A DNA stretch of 64,000 bases from an uncultured Lachnospiraceae bacterium (GCA_900315735.1 ONAD01000006.1:1-64000); one strand, 5' to 3'. Numbered from the stretch's first letter, positions 35,668-45,545 are shown. Notes: generated by a model not told the origin, from the letters alone. Numbers and translations: made by a program.

Positions 35668-37749
35668 ATGCAGAACGGTTTTTTACCAATTTCAAGAAAA
35701 GACATGGAAGAAGCAGGGATAGAGCAGCTGGATTTCGTCTATGTATGCGGAGATGCATATGTAGACCATCCTTCCTTTGGACATGCTATTATCAGCAGAA
35801 TATTGCAGGCACATGGTTATACCGTGGGTATCATTGCCCAGCCGGATTACCGGGATAAGGAAAGCGTAACCATATTGGGAGAGCCACGGCTTGGCTTTTT
35901 AGTTTCCGGTGGCAATATGGATTCCATGGTAAATCATTATTCCGTATCGAAAAAAAGACGTGCTCACGATGCCTTTACACCGGGTGGTGTTATGGGAAAA
36001 CGCCCGGATTATGCGGTGGTAAGTTACTGCAATCTGATTCGGCAGACCTATAAGCATAATCCAATCATTATTGGTGGTATCGAAGCAAGTCTTAGAAGAC
36101 TGGGGCATTATGATTACTGGTCCAATAAGGTAAAACGTTCCATTCTTTTGGACTCCGGTGCTGACCTGATCTCTTATGGAATGGGTGAACACAGTATTGT
36201 TGAGATAGCAGATGCGTTAGCTTCCGGTCTTGCGGTAAAAGACATTACTTATATCGATGGAACAGTCTTTAAGACCAGAAATAAGGAAGATATTTATGAT
36301 GCGTTGGAATTGCCGTCTTTTAATAAAATCAAAGAGGATAAGACGGCATATGCCAAGAGCTTTTACCTGCAATATCAGAATACAGATCCGTTCACGGCAA
36401 GAAGAATTTATGAAACCTATGATGAGAAAATGTTTGTCGTGCAGAATCCACCGGCAAAGCCATTGACCCAGATGGAAATGGATGATGTCTATGCATTACC
36501 ATATATGAGAACCTATCATCCGATTTATGAAAAAGATGGCGGAGTACCGGCTATCGAAGAAGTGAAATTTTCCCTGGTCAGTAACCGCGGCTGCTTTGGA
36601 GGCTGCAGTTTCTGTGCTTTAACTTTTCATCAGGGCAGAATCATCCAGACCCGAAGCCATGAATCCATTCTTGCGGAAGCAAAGAAGATGACACAGGATA
36701 AAGATTTTAAAGGATATATCCATGATGTAGGCGGCCCGACTGCTAATTTCCGGGCACCGGCATGTACGAAACAGCTCACAAAGGGTGTTTGTAAGAACCG
36801 GCAATGTCTGTTCCCGACACCATGTAAAAATCTTGTGGCAGACCACAGTGATTATATCAGTCTGCTTCGGAAATTGCGGAATATCAAAGGCGTGAAAAAA
36901 GTATTTGTCCGTTCCGGTATCCGTTTTGACTATCTTTTATGTGATACGAAAAATAATTTCTTGGAAGAACTTTGTAAATATCATGTCAGCGGACAGCTTA
37001 AGGTGGCACCGGAACATATTTCAGACCCGGTATTACAGAAAATGGGAAAACCTCCGGTTTCCGTCTATAATGAATTTGTCCGCAAGTACCATGATATGAA
37101 TGAGCGGTTAGGCTTAAAGCAGTATCTGGTGCCATATCTAATGTCATCCCATCCGGGCTCGACCCTGCAGGAAGCAGTGGATTTGGCAGAGTATTTAAGA
37201 GATTTAGGTTATATGCCTCAGCAGGTACAGGATTTCTATCCGACACCATCGACCATATCGACCTGTATGTACTATACGGGCTTAGACCCGCGAACTATGG
37301 AGCCGGTATACGTGGCAACCAATCCCCATGAGAAAGCCATGCAGCGTGCACTGATACAGTATCGGAATCCGGAAAATTATGATCTGGTGCATGAAGCGTT
37401 AGTTAAGACGAACCGAACAGATTTAATTGGTTTTGAAGCCCATTGCCTCATCCGCCCACGAAAACTTGCAAAAGAAGAAGGATTTTCAGATAAGAAAAAA
37501 ACGAAGCGGACACCGAATCAAAATCAGACAAAGTCTGCAGCCGGAAATTCCGATAAAAATGCGGAAAAGTATAAGCATAACGGAAAGCATAAAAATGCCG
37601 GAAATTCCAGAAACTCCGGAATTTCCAGAAGCTCTGGAAATTCAAGAATATCTGAAACTTCCAGAAATACAGAAAAATTTTCAGGAAAGACTTCCGGTCA
37701 GAATATGAAGAAGAAACATACGATTCGAACCGTCCATAAAAAGAAATAA
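35668..37749 (+). CDS. YgiQ-family radical SAM protein
   Basis: A 693-residue YgiQ-type protein. The N-terminal part (GFLPISRKDMEE, YGMGEHSIVEIA) and the radical SAM core with cluster motif NRGCFGGCSFCALTFH are complete, followed by the DUF3362 C-terminal region (ending near RPRKL). The last 75 or so residues are low complexity, built from Asn/Ser/Arg/Lys repeats (NAGNSRNSG, SRSSGNSRIS) and end in KKKHTIRTVHKKK. The reaction of the family is unknown. It begins 5 bases after the pseudouridine synthase gene. Confidence 0.85.
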   Translation: MQNGFLPISRKDMEEAGIEQLDFVYVCGDAYVDHPSFGHAIISRILQAHGYTVGIIAQPDYRDKESVTILGEPRLGFLVSGGNMDSMVNHYSVSKKRRAHDAFTPGGVMGKRPDYAVVSYCNLIRQTYKHNPIIIGGIEASLRRLGHYDYWSNKVKRSILLDSGADLISYGMGEHSIVEIADALASGLAVKDITYIDGTVFKTRNKEDIYDALELPSFNKIKEDKTAYAKSFYLQYQNTDPFTARRIYETYDEKMFVVQNPPAKPLTQMEMDDVYALPYMRTYHPIYEKDGGVPAIEEVKFSLVSNRGCFGGCSFCALTFHQGRIIQTRSHESILAEAKKMTQDKDFKGYIHDVGGPTANFRAPACTKQLTKGVCKNRQCLFPTPCKNLVADHSDYISLLRKLRNIKGVKKVFVRSGIRFDYLLCDTKNNFLEELCKYHVSGQLKVAPEHISDPVLQKMGKPPVSVYNEFVRKYHDMNERLGLKQYLVPYLMSSHPGSTLQEAVDLAEYLRDLGYMPQQVQDFYPTPSTISTCMYYTGLDPRTMEPVYVATNPHEKAMQRALIQYRNPENYDLVHEALVKTNRTDLIGFEAHCLIRPRKLAKEEGFSDKKKTKRTPNQNQTKSAAGNSDKNAEKYKHNGKHKNAGNSRNSGISRSSGNSRISETSRNTEKFSGKTSGQNMKKKHTIRTVHKKK

Positions 37750-37761
37750 TAAGGATATGTT

Positions 37762-38730
37762 ATGAAAACATTTATCATTAAAGAAAATGAAGCAGGACAA
37801 CGATTTGATAAATATTTAAAAAAACTTTTAAAGGAAGCTCCGTCAAGCTTTGTCTATAAAATGCTTCGGAAGAAGAATATTGTATTAAACGGAAAAAAAG
37901 CAGATGGCTCCGAAAAACTGGCCGCGAAAGATGAAGTAAAGCTGTTTTTAGCAGATGAAACGTATGATAAGTTTGCAGGAGCAGAGGTAAAAGAGACTTT
38001 TCCGACTGCAAAATTAGATATTGTTTATGAAGATGAAGATATTTTAATCATCAATAAACCTGCCGGAATGCTGTCACAGAAGGCACAGCCATCCGATGTC
38101 TCTGCCAATGAATATATTATCGGCTATCTGCTTCAAAGTGGTGCTCTTAAGGAAACGGATTTAAGGACTTTCCGTCCCTCAGTCTGTAACCGGCTTGACC
38201 GCAATACCTCTGGGCTTCTGACAGCCGGAAAGACCTTAAAGGGATTGCAGGATTTATCTGAGACTTTGAAAAAAAGAACCGTAAAGAAATATTACCTTTG
38301 TCTGGTAGCTGGATGCCTTAAGACACCGCAGCATTTAAAGGGCTATCTTACGAAGGATGAAAGAAAAAATCAGGTATTTATTTCAAAAGAAAAAACAGAA
38401 GATGCGCTCTACATTGAAACAGAGTATGAGCCGCTAAAAGTATATCAGGATGCAACATTGTTACAGGTACATCTGATTACCGGACGCAGCCATCAGATTC
38501 GCGCCCATTTAGCATCTATCGGTCATCCGATTATCGGAGACAGCAAATACGGCAACGAGAAAATCAACCGCTTTTACTGGGAGCACGCCGGTGTAAAACA
38601 TCAGCTTTTACATGCTTACCGCATGGTATTTGCCGATGGCAGATGCGTAGAAGCAGCTCCGCCGGATGATTTTAATAAGGCAATTTGTTATGCAAATCAG
38701 AGTGCAAATCAGAATGTTTTAGAGCGGTAA
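37762..38730 (+). CDS. RluA-family pseudouridine synthase
   Basis: A 322-residue synthase with an N-terminal S4 domain (FDKYLKKLLKEAPSSFVYKMLRKKNIVLNG) and the catalytic motif CNRLDRNTSGLLTAGKT. The RSHQIRAHLASIGHPIIGD block is typical. Its likely substrate is 23S rRNA (RluC/RluD group), but the short C terminus and lack of a neighbour clue leave the site open. It lies 12 bases after the YgiQ gene. Confidence 0.88.
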   Translation: MKTFIIKENEAGQRFDKYLKKLLKEAPSSFVYKMLRKKNIVLNGKKADGSEKLAAKDEVKLFLADETYDKFAGAEVKETFPTAKLDIVYEDEDILIINKPAGMLSQKAQPSDVSANEYIIGYLLQSGALKETDLRTFRPSVCNRLDRNTSGLLTAGKTLKGLQDLSETLKKRTVKKYYLCLVAGCLKTPQHLKGYLTKDERKNQVFISKEKTEDALYIETEYEPLKVYQDATLLQVHLITGRSHQIRAHLASIGHPIIGDSKYGNEKINRFYWEHAGVKHQLLHAYRMVFADGRCVEAAPPDDFNKAICYANQSANQNVLER

Positions 38731-38779
38731 TTTATTTTAACGAAAGACTGCTGATGTTACAGGAGGATGAAGAAGTAAG

Positions 38780-39427
38780 ATGAAAGTATATCTGATGCGG
38801 CATGGAGAAACCGATTATAATAAAAAGGGCTTGATACAGGGGACACTTGATATTCCACTAAATGAATTTGGGCTGGAATTAGCCGAAAAGACGAAAACAG
38901 GCTTTGAAAAAGAAGGCTTAACATTTGACTACTGTTATTGCAGTCCGTTGATTCGTGCCAGACAGACGGCAGAGATTATTCTGCGTGGAACGGATACACC
39001 GGTTTCTTATGATGAACGTATCCGCGAAATGAATTTCGGCGAAGGAGAAGGACAAAAACTCGCTGACCTTAGCTGGAATCCGGAACTTAAGAATATTGAT
39101 GATTTATTTCATGCACCGGAACAGTATCATGCCACAAAACAGGGGGAAAGCTACGAAGCATTGCTTGCCCGCACAGAAGATTTTTTAAAGCAGGAAATTC
39201 TTCCCCTGGAGGGAAAAATGGAGCATGTGCTCGTCTGTTGCCACGGTGGAATTATCCGGGCATTTCTTGCATACATAAAAGGACTTGAAATCAAGGACTT
39301 CTGGAACAGCCACCAGCCCAACTGCAGTGTAAATATATTAGAAGTAAAGAATCAGAAGATAAACATTCTCGAAGAACATAAAATCTATTACACACTGCCG
39401 GAAGAGAAGAAAGGAAGTATACTCTAA
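38780..39427 (+). CDS. Histidine phosphatase family protein (phosphoglycerate mutase-like)
   Basis: A 215-residue cytoplasmic phosphatase with catalytic LMRHGETDYN at the N terminus and the second His in CCHGGIIRAF. This superfamily includes cofactor-dependent phosphoglycerate mutases, cobalamin-pathway CobC and general sugar-phosphate phosphatases; no feature singles one out. AGGAGG lies upstream. Its stop overlaps the recU start by one base (TAATG), so they are translationally coupled. Confidence 0.85.
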   Translation: MKVYLMRHGETDYNKKGLIQGTLDIPLNEFGLELAEKTKTGFEKEGLTFDYCYCSPLIRARQTAEIILRGTDTPVSYDERIREMNFGEGEGQKLADLSWNPELKNIDDLFHAPEQYHATKQGESYEALLARTEDFLKQEILPLEGKMEHVLVCCHGGIIRAFLAYIKGLEIKDFWNSHQPNCSVNILEVKNQKINILEEHKIYYTLPEEKKGSIL

Positions 39428-39960
39428 TGCCAACTTGGAATTCCAGAGGTTTAAGAGGTTCTACGTTAGAGGAATTTATCAACCGGGCCAATGAAAAATA
39501 TGCAGAGCATAAGTTAGCATTGATGCAGAAAATTCCAACACCGATTACACCAATTAATATTGATAAAGAAACAAGGCATATTACGCTTGCCTATTTTGAC
39601 CAGAAAAGTACCGTAGACTATATCGGCGCAGTGCAGGGCATTCCGGTCTGCTTTGATGCAAAAGAGTGTCACACCGATACCTTTCCCCTTGCCAACGTAC
39701 ATGCGCACCAGATTCAGTTTATGGAGGATTTCGAAAATCAGCAGGGCATTTCCTTTATCCTGATTTTCTATACCCACCGGGATGAATTTTACTATATGCC
39801 GTTCCGGCAGCTTTATGAATTCTGGGAACGTGCCCAGAATGGTGGACGAAAGAGTTTTCGGTTAGAAGAATTAAATCCGGAATTTTTCCTGCCGAAGAAG
39901 TCGGGAATCCTGGTTCCTTATCTGGAAGGCTTGAAAAAAGATTTGGAGCTAAGGGATTGA
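39427..39960 (+). CDS. recU: Holliday junction resolvase RecU
   Basis: A 177-residue Firmicutes-type junction resolvase acting in recombination and chromosome segregation. The nuclease core is visible as STVDYIGAVQGIPVCFDAKEC, carrying the metal-binding Asp and the D-x-K element, and the first catalytic segment near the N terminus (NSRGLRGSTLEEFINRAN). In Bacillus recU is paired with a penicillin-binding protein gene; here it follows a phosphatase instead. Confidence 0.9.
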   Translation: MPTWNSRGLRGSTLEEFINRANEKYAEHKLALMQKIPTPITPINIDKETRHITLAYFDQKSTVDYIGAVQGIPVCFDAKECHTDTFPLANVHAHQIQFMEDFENQQGISFILIFYTHRDEFYYMPFRQLYEFWERAQNGGRKSFRLEELNPEFFLPKKSGILVPYLEGLKKDLELRD

Positions 39961-39985
39961 CAAGTTCTTATATGTAATATATACT
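39957..39985 (+). promoter_or_regulatory. Predicted promoter of the his operon
   Basis: A perfect TTGACA (39957-39962) overlapping the recU stop codon, 17-base spacer and TATACT (39980-39985). The short leader holds two tandem copies of ATGGTAGC (40003-40018) but no T-box or attenuator that I can recognise. Confidence 0.75.
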
Positions 39986-40053
39986 AGGAAAAGCAATTCA
40001 CCATGGTAGCATGGTAGCACGCTAAAGTGTTTTGAGAAAAACTGGAGGTTTAT

Positions 40054-41247
40054 ATGAAAAATCAATTGTTACATACACCAGAGGGTGTCCGGGATATTTA
40101 TAATGAAGAGTGTGAAAAAAAATTAGAGCTGCAGGATCGGCTGCATAAGGCTTTAAAACGACACGGATACCACAGTATTCAGACACCGACCTTTGAATTT
40201 TTCGATATATTTGGAAAAGAAGTTGGAACCATTCCGTCCAGCGAATTATATAAATTTTTTGACCGGGAAGGAAATACCCTTGTATTAAGACCGGATATTA
40301 CACCGTCTATTGCACGGTCAGCGGCAAAATATTTTATGGATGAGGATATGCCAATCCGTCTTTCCTATATGGGAAATACCTTTATCAACAACCATAGCTA
40401 TCAGGGACGATTAAAGGAATCCACCCAGCTTGGTGCAGAGTTAATCGGCGATGATACCGTAGATGCTGATGCAGAAATGATTGCCATGGCAATTGATGCA
40501 TTAAAGAGCAGTGGTTTAAGGGATTTTCAGATTAGTGTAGGACATGTGGAATTCTTCCGTGGCTTAATGGAAGCGGCAGGACTTTCCGAAGAACAGGAAG
40601 AAGTCATCCGGGAACTGATTGCTAATAAGAATTTCTTTGGCGTGGAAGAAGAGATTTCCGACTGTTCCATGAATCAGAATTTAAAAGAATTATTCGGAAT
40701 GCTTGGAACCATTTATGATAATGCAGCTTCCTTTGAAGAAGCAAAGACCTATGCGGCTGATTATCCAAAGGTTTATAAAGCAATACGCAGATTGGAAGAC
40801 TTAGATGCGGTGCTTAAAGTATATGACGTAGACAAATATGTGACCTATGAATTTGGTATGTTAAGCAGCTATCATTATTATACCGGAGTAATTTTTGCCG
40901 GTTATACTTATGGAAGCGGTGAACCGATTGTAAAGGGTGGCCGTTATGACAAGCTTCTTACTTATTTTGGAAAAGATGCAGCTTCCATTGGATTTGCGAT
41001 TGTAGTAGACCAGTTAATGGCAGCAATTTCAAGGCAGAAAATTGAGATTACCGTAAAACATGACAATCAGTTAATTGTATACAAACCGGAGTATCGCAGT
41101 GAAGCAATAAAGAAAGCAATTGCGCTGCGGGCAAAGGACTGCAACGTGGAACTGATTGCCTGGGCAATGGATAAATCAAAAGCAGATTACGAAGCATATG
41201 CAGCACGAAATCAGATTGCAGAACTGACATTTATGGATGGAGAATAA
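40054..41247 (+). CDS. hisZ: ATP phosphoribosyltransferase regulatory subunit
   Basis: A 397-residue HisRS paralog that serves the short HisG enzyme as its regulatory subunit, binding histidine for feedback control. The class II synthetase-like fold is recognisable (HTPEGVRDIY, LRPDITPSIARSAAKYF, GGRYDKLL), while the C-terminal anticodon-binding part is short. It lies 2 bases upstream of the short-form hisG, which confirms the assignment over HisRS. AACTGGAGG precedes the start. Confidence 0.92.
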   Translation: MKNQLLHTPEGVRDIYNEECEKKLELQDRLHKALKRHGYHSIQTPTFEFFDIFGKEVGTIPSSELYKFFDREGNTLVLRPDITPSIARSAAKYFMDEDMPIRLSYMGNTFINNHSYQGRLKESTQLGAELIGDDTVDADAEMIAMAIDALKSSGLRDFQISVGHVEFFRGLMEAAGLSEEQEEVIRELIANKNFFGVEEEISDCSMNQNLKELFGMLGTIYDNAASFEEAKTYAADYPKVYKAIRRLEDLDAVLKVYDVDKYVTYEFGMLSSYHYYTGVIFAGYTYGSGEPIVKGGRYDKLLTYFGKDAASIGFAIVVDQLMAAISRQKIEITVKHDNQLIVYKPEYRSEAIKKAIALRAKDCNVELIAWAMDKSKADYEAYAARNQIAELTFMDGE

Positions 41248-41249
41248 AA

Positions 41250-41903
41250 ATGGAAGATATGAGATATTTAACCTTTGCATTAGGCAAAGGAAGACTAGCA
41301 AATAAAACCTTAGAGACCTTTGAAAAAATCGGCATTACCTGTGAAGAAATGAAAGACAAGAATACCAGAAAACTTATTTTTGTCAATGAAGAATTAAAAC
41401 TTCGTTTCTTCCTTGCCAAGGGACCGGACGTACCGACTTATGTAGAATATGGTGCGGCAGATATCGGTATCGTAGGAAAAGATACGATTTTAGAGGAAGC
41501 AAGAAATATTTATGAAGTATTGGATTTGGGCTTCGGTAAATGCAGAATGTGTATCTGCGGTCCAAAAGAATCCAAAGAATTATTACAGCATCACGAACTG
41601 ATCCGCGTGGCAACCAAATATCCACGCATTGCAAAAGACTATTTCTATAACAAGAAACATCAGACCGTAGAAATCATCAAATTAAACGGTTCTATCGAAC
41701 TTGCTCCGATTGTTGGACTTTCTGAGGTAATATGTGATATTGTAGAGACAGGCTCAACCTTACGTGAAAACGGACTTGAAGTTTTAGAAGAAGTTTGTCC
41801 GCTTTCTGCCCGGATGGTAGTAAACCAGGTTAGTATGAAAATGGAACATGAGCGGATTACGAAATTAATTACAGATTTAAAATCGGTATTAAAGGAGGCA
41901 TAA
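41250..41903 (+). CDS. hisG: ATP phosphoribosyltransferase, short form
   Basis: A 217-residue catalytic subunit for the first histidine-pathway step. It has TFALGKGRLANKT at the N terminus, VEYGAADIGIVGKD, and the PRPP-binding EVICDIVETGSTLRENGLEV. It lacks the C-terminal regulatory domain of long HisG, which is why hisZ lies beside it. The first ATG (41250) has GGAGA upstream. Confidence 0.95.
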   Translation: MEDMRYLTFALGKGRLANKTLETFEKIGITCEEMKDKNTRKLIFVNEELKLRFFLAKGPDVPTYVEYGAADIGIVGKDTILEEARNIYEVLDLGFGKCRMCICGPKESKELLQHHELIRVATKYPRIAKDYFYNKKHQTVEIIKLNGSIELAPIVGLSEVICDIVETGSTLRENGLEVLEEVCPLSARMVVNQVSMKMEHERITKLITDLKSVLKEA

Positions 41904-41905
41904 AC

Positions 41906-43204
41906 ATGCGTATTTTAGAGTTGACAGAAGAGACAAAGGATAATATATTAGAGAATCTTTTAAAGAGAAGCCCCAACAGCTACGGCAAATTTGAAGCCAG
42001 CGTACAGGAAATCATTGAAACGGTACGTGCCAACAGAGATGCTGCATTATTTGACTATACAGCGAGATTTGATGGTGCAACGATTAATAAAGATAATATT
42101 TTAGTAACAGAAGAAGAGATTAAGGAGGCTTATGATGCAGTAGATCCGAAGCTCCTTGAAGTCATCCGGAAATCTCTTGTAAATATCCGCACCTATCATG
42201 AAAAACAGCGTCAGAACAGCTGGTTTGACAGCCAGGATAAAGGTATTATCTTAGGTCAGAAGGTAACCGCATTAGCCCGTGTCGGTGTTTATGTACCGGG
42301 TGGAAAAGCCGTTTATCCTTCTTCTGTACTGATGAATATTGTTCCGGCCAAGGTTGCCGGTGTCGATGAAATTATTATGACAACACCGCCTGGAAAAGAT
42401 GGTAAGGTAAATCCTTCTACCCTGGTTGCGGCAAGAGAAGCAGGAGCAGACCGAATCTATAAAGTAGGCGGCGCACAGGCGATTGCAGCTCTTGCCTTTG
42501 GTACCGAAAGCATTCCAAAAGTAGATAAAATCGTAGGACCTGGAAATATCTATGTAGCTTTAGCAAAAAAAGCTGTATTTGGTTATGTCAGCATTGATTC
42601 CATCGCAGGACCAAGTGAGATTTTAGTATTAGCAGATGAGACAGCCAATCCAAGATATGTTGCAGCCGACCTTTTATCCCAGGCAGAGCATGATGAAATG
42701 GCTTCCGCAATTTTGATTACCACAAGCCGTGAACTGGCAGAGCGTGTTTCTGAGGAAGCGGCAAAATTTACTGCACAGCTTTCCAGAAAAGAAATCATCC
42801 AGAAATCCTTAGATAACTATGGATATATTTTAATTGCAGATAATATGGAGGAAGCCATTGCTGCAGTAAATGAAATTGCATCCGAACATATGGAAATCGT
42901 AACCAAGAATCCGTTTGAAGTTATGACCAAGGTAAGAAATGCCGGAGCTATCTTCATCGGAGAATACAGCAGCGAACCGCTGGGTGATTATTTTGCAGGA
43001 CCAAACCATGTACTTCCAACCAATGGAACCGCAAAATTCTTCTCTGCATTATCCGTAGATGATTTCATTAAGAAATCCAGTATTATTTCCTATTCCAGAG
43101 AAGCATTAGAGGAAGTATATAAAGATATTGCCCAGTTTGCAGAGTGCGAACAGTTGACGGCACACGCAAATTCCGTTAAAGTAAGATTTGAAGACGAAAA
43201 CTAA
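41906..43204 (+). CDS. hisD: Histidinol dehydrogenase
   Basis: A 432-residue zinc enzyme for the last two oxidation steps of histidine synthesis. The signature block GPSEILVLADETANPRYVAADLLSQAEHD and the catalytic Glu-His pair near EIASEHMEI are present. AAGGAGG precedes the start, two bases after hisG. Length is normal. Confidence 0.96.
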   Translation: MRILELTEETKDNILENLLKRSPNSYGKFEASVQEIIETVRANRDAALFDYTARFDGATINKDNILVTEEEIKEAYDAVDPKLLEVIRKSLVNIRTYHEKQRQNSWFDSQDKGIILGQKVTALARVGVYVPGGKAVYPSSVLMNIVPAKVAGVDEIIMTTPPGKDGKVNPSTLVAAREAGADRIYKVGGAQAIAALAFGTESIPKVDKIVGPGNIYVALAKKAVFGYVSIDSIAGPSEILVLADETANPRYVAADLLSQAEHDEMASAILITTSRELAERVSEEAAKFTAQLSRKEIIQKSLDNYGYILIADNMEEAIAAVNEIASEHMEIVTKNPFEVMTKVRNAGAIFIGEYSSEPLGDYFAGPNHVLPTNGTAKFFSALSVDDFIKKSSIISYSREALEEVYKDIAQFAECEQLTAHANSVKVRFEDEN

Positions 43205-43219
43205 ACGGGGGTTTGTTTC

Positions 43220-43813
43220 ATGGAACAAAGACGTATTGCAGAATATACAAGAAAAACAAAAGAAACAGATATTTACCTTTCCTTTGATTTAGACGGCAGA
43301 GGGGATGCAAAGTTAGATACCGGAATCGGATTTTTCGACCATATGTTAGATGGTTTTGCAAGACATGGATTATTTGATTTAAATGTAAAAGTAACGGGAG
43401 ATCTGGTGGTGGACTGCCACCATACCATCGAAGATACCGGAATCGTTCTTGGCAATGCCATTAAAAAAGCAGTCGGTGACAAAAAGGGCATCAAACGTTT
43501 TGGAAGCTGCATGCTGCCGATGGATGAGACTCTGGTGCTTTGTGCGGTAGATTTATCCGGAAGACCGTATTTATCCTTTGATGCAGAATTTACCACAGGC
43601 CGCGTAGGTTATATGGATACCGAGATGGTAAAGGAATTTTTCTACGCCATTTCCTACAGTGCCGGAATGAATTTACATCTTAAGGTTATCACCGGCGGAA
43701 ATAACCATCATATGATTGAAGCCATGTTTAAAGCATTTGCAAAGGCTTTGGATGAAGCAACCATCATTGACCCGCGTATTACCGATATATTATCAACGAA
43801 AGGCAGTTTATAG
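43220..43813 (+). CDS. hisB: Imidazoleglycerol-phosphate dehydratase
   Basis: A 197-residue single-function dehydratase. Its metal-binding repeats [24 protein letters not shown] and [15 protein letters not shown] are complete. There is no histidinol-phosphatase domain, as is usual outside the enterobacteria. The start is served by a GGGGG-type site. Confidence 0.96.
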   Translation: MEQRRIAEYTRKTKETDIYLSFDLDGRGDAKLDTGIGFFDHMLDGFARHGLFDLNVKVTGDLVVDCHHTIEDTGIVLGNAIKKAVGDKKGIKRFGSCMLPMDETLVLCAVDLSGRPYLSFDAEFTTGRVGYMDTEMVKEFFYAISYSAGMNLHLKVITGGNNHHMIEAMFKAFAKALDEATIIDPRITDILSTKGSL

Positions 43814-43821
43814 GTGAGTAT

Positions 43822-45102
43822 ATGAAACACAAGAATATTGTAGCAACCATTTATCTGAAAAACGGAGAAGCAGTGAAGAGTCCCAGTGACCTTAGTTCTG
43901 CAGGAGATTTAAAAGAACTTACCAAGCTTTATAATGACAGCGGAATTGATAAAATTTTAATTTATGACTTATCAACCGGTGATGAAGAGCATGAGAAAAA
44001 CATTCATACAGTAAAAGATATTTTCCGTACCGTAGAGATTCCGATTTATGCAGGTGGAAATATCAACCGTCTGGAAGATATTAAGAAATTTATCTATGCC
44101 GGATGCAAACAGGTTGTCTTAAACGGTGCCAAATCCGTCAGCATGTCTTTAGCAGAGGAAGGGGCAAAACGTTTCGGAAAAGACCGCATGATTGTTTCCG
44201 TAAAGAACATTGATTTCTTATTCAAACACAAAGATGAACTGGATGAATATTTCCATGAAATGATTGTTCTTGACCCATCCATGATGGATGGAGCAGAAAA
44301 TATTACGGATCTGCCATATGTAGTTCAGTATGATAATTATGACAAGGATGCACTGGTTGACGTATTAAACCGTGAAAATGTCAGAGGTATCTGTGGTGCA
44401 TTTATCAATGATACCAAAACAGATATTATGAAATTAAAGACAGAATTTGCAGCCAGCGGAATCTGTATGGATAATTTTGCTCCGGCATTAAAATGGAGTG
44501 ATTTTAAATTAAATTCAGACGGAATGGTACCTGTTGTTGTTCAGGATTATCGTACCGATGAAGTACTTATGGTAGCTTATATGAATGAAGAAGCTTTCAA
44601 TACTACCATTTCCAGCGGAAAAATGACTTACTACAGCCGCAGCCGCAAGGCTCTGTGGATGAAGGGTGAGACCAGCGGACACATCCAGTATGTAAAATCC
44701 TTAACTGCAGACTGTGACTTTGATACGATTCTTGCAAAAGTATCTCAGGTCGGTGTTGCATGTCATACCGGAGCACCAAGCTGCTTCTTTAATGAAATTG
44801 TAAAGAAAGAATATGCGGAGAAGAATCCACTTCAGGTATTTGAAGATGTTTATTCCATTATCGCTGACCGTAAGATTCATCCGAAGGAAGGCTCTTATAC
44901 CAACTACCTTTTCGATAAGGGAATCGATAAGATTTTAAAGAAGGTCGGTGAAGAGGCAACTGAGATTGTCATTGCCGCAAAGAATCCAGAACCGGAAGAA
45001 ATTATCTATGAAATTTCAGATTTCCTTTATCATGCAATGGTATTGATGGTAGAAAAGGGTGTAACCTGGGAAGATGTTACCCAGGAACTTGCCCAGAGAT
45101 AA
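43822..45102 (+). CDS. hisIE: HisF-like domain fused to phosphoribosyl-AMP cyclohydrolase/phosphoribosyl-ATP pyrophosphatase
   Basis: A 426-residue three-part protein. Residues about 1-215 have the HisA/HisF barrel pattern, including a phosphate site ([24 protein letters not shown]). The catalytic aspartates of HisF are missing: Tyr11 stands where Asp11 would be (ATIYLKNG against CLDVKDG) and Lys128 in place of Asp130 (IVSVKN). Residues about 222-330 form HisI with the metal motifs DCDFD and [11 protein letters not shown], and about 337-426 form HisE ([16 protein letters not shown]). The barrel is probably a structural or regulatory remnant. hisA, hisH, hisF and hisC are not in this operon. 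Confidence 0.9.
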   Translation: MKHKNIVATIYLKNGEAVKSPSDLSSAGDLKELTKLYNDSGIDKILIYDLSTGDEEHEKNIHTVKDIFRTVEIPIYAGGNINRLEDIKKFIYAGCKQVVLNGAKSVSMSLAEEGAKRFGKDRMIVSVKNIDFLFKHKDELDEYFHEMIVLDPSMMDGAENITDLPYVVQYDNYDKDALVDVLNRENVRGICGAFINDTKTDIMKLKTEFAASGICMDNFAPALKWSDFKLNSDGMVPVVVQDYRTDEVLMVAYMNEEAFNTTISSGKMTYYSRSRKALWMKGETSGHIQYVKSLTADCDFDTILAKVSQVGVACHTGAPSCFFNEIVKKEYAEKNPLQVFEDVYSIIADRKIHPKEGSYTNYLFDKGIDKILKKVGEEATEIVIAAKNPEPEEIIYEISDFLYHAMVLMVEKGVTWEDVTQELAQR

Positions 45103-45177
45103 CATAGTTCCTGCACTTTTCGCATAAATTACAGCAGAATAATAATCAGGCGATGATAGCAGAAAGGTGTGACTTAT

Positions 45178-45486
45178 TTGGAACAGGATTATATTGCAAA
45201 CAGACGGGAATATATTCTTCGTGCCAGAAATTCTTTTTCGGATTCACCGAAAGAATCGGACGAGGAGCTGATAAACACAGGAAAAGCAGCCATTTGGAAA
45301 GTAAAATGGCTGCTTTGTATTTGCCTTTTTGTGGGTTTTGTTTTATGCGATAAAGGAAAGCTTCCTATGCCAGAAGCTGCCGGTGTAAAAGATACCAAAT
45401 GGATGTACCAGCAGTTAGAAGAAAACTATGATTATACAAAACTCAAAAAGTATGTTATGATGATTTCGGATTTTACAAAAAAATAA
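45178..45486 (+). CDS. Small single-pass membrane protein, unknown
   Basis: A 102-residue protein with a charged N-terminal half, one hydrophobic segment (about residues 46-58, LLCICLFVGFVLC, preceded by KWKV-type basic residues) and a C-terminal extracytoplasmic part of about 40 residues. I do not recognise the family. The TTG at 45178 fits an AAAGGTG site; a GTG three codons earlier is the alternative. A 10-base-pair perfect inverted repeat lies within the coding region at 45286-45313, which looks like a terminator stem but coincides with codons for the membrane segment. Confidence 0.5.
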   Translation: MEQDYIANRREYILRARNSFSDSPKESDEELINTGKAAIWKVKWLLCICLFVGFVLCDKGKLPMPEAAGVKDTKWMYQQLEENYDYTKLKKYVMMISDFTKK

Positions 45487-45503
45487 GTAATCGTTATTTT
45501 TTT
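45477..45503. terminator. AT-only terminator-like hairpin
   Basis: AAAAAAATAA (45477-45486) pairs with TTATTTTTTT (45494-45503) around a 7-base loop. It overlaps the stop codon of the small membrane gene. A pure A-T stem is weak, so function is doubtful. Confidence 0.35.
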
Positions 45504-45545
45504 CACAAATCGGATTATGATATTTAAGAATGATTGAGGTACCAG

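Noticed and set aside
40003-40018. Tandem ATGGTAGC as a his-operon control element
   Set aside because: Only two copies of an 8-base word in the leader; no histidine-codon leader peptide or alternative hairpins go with it, so no function can be argued.
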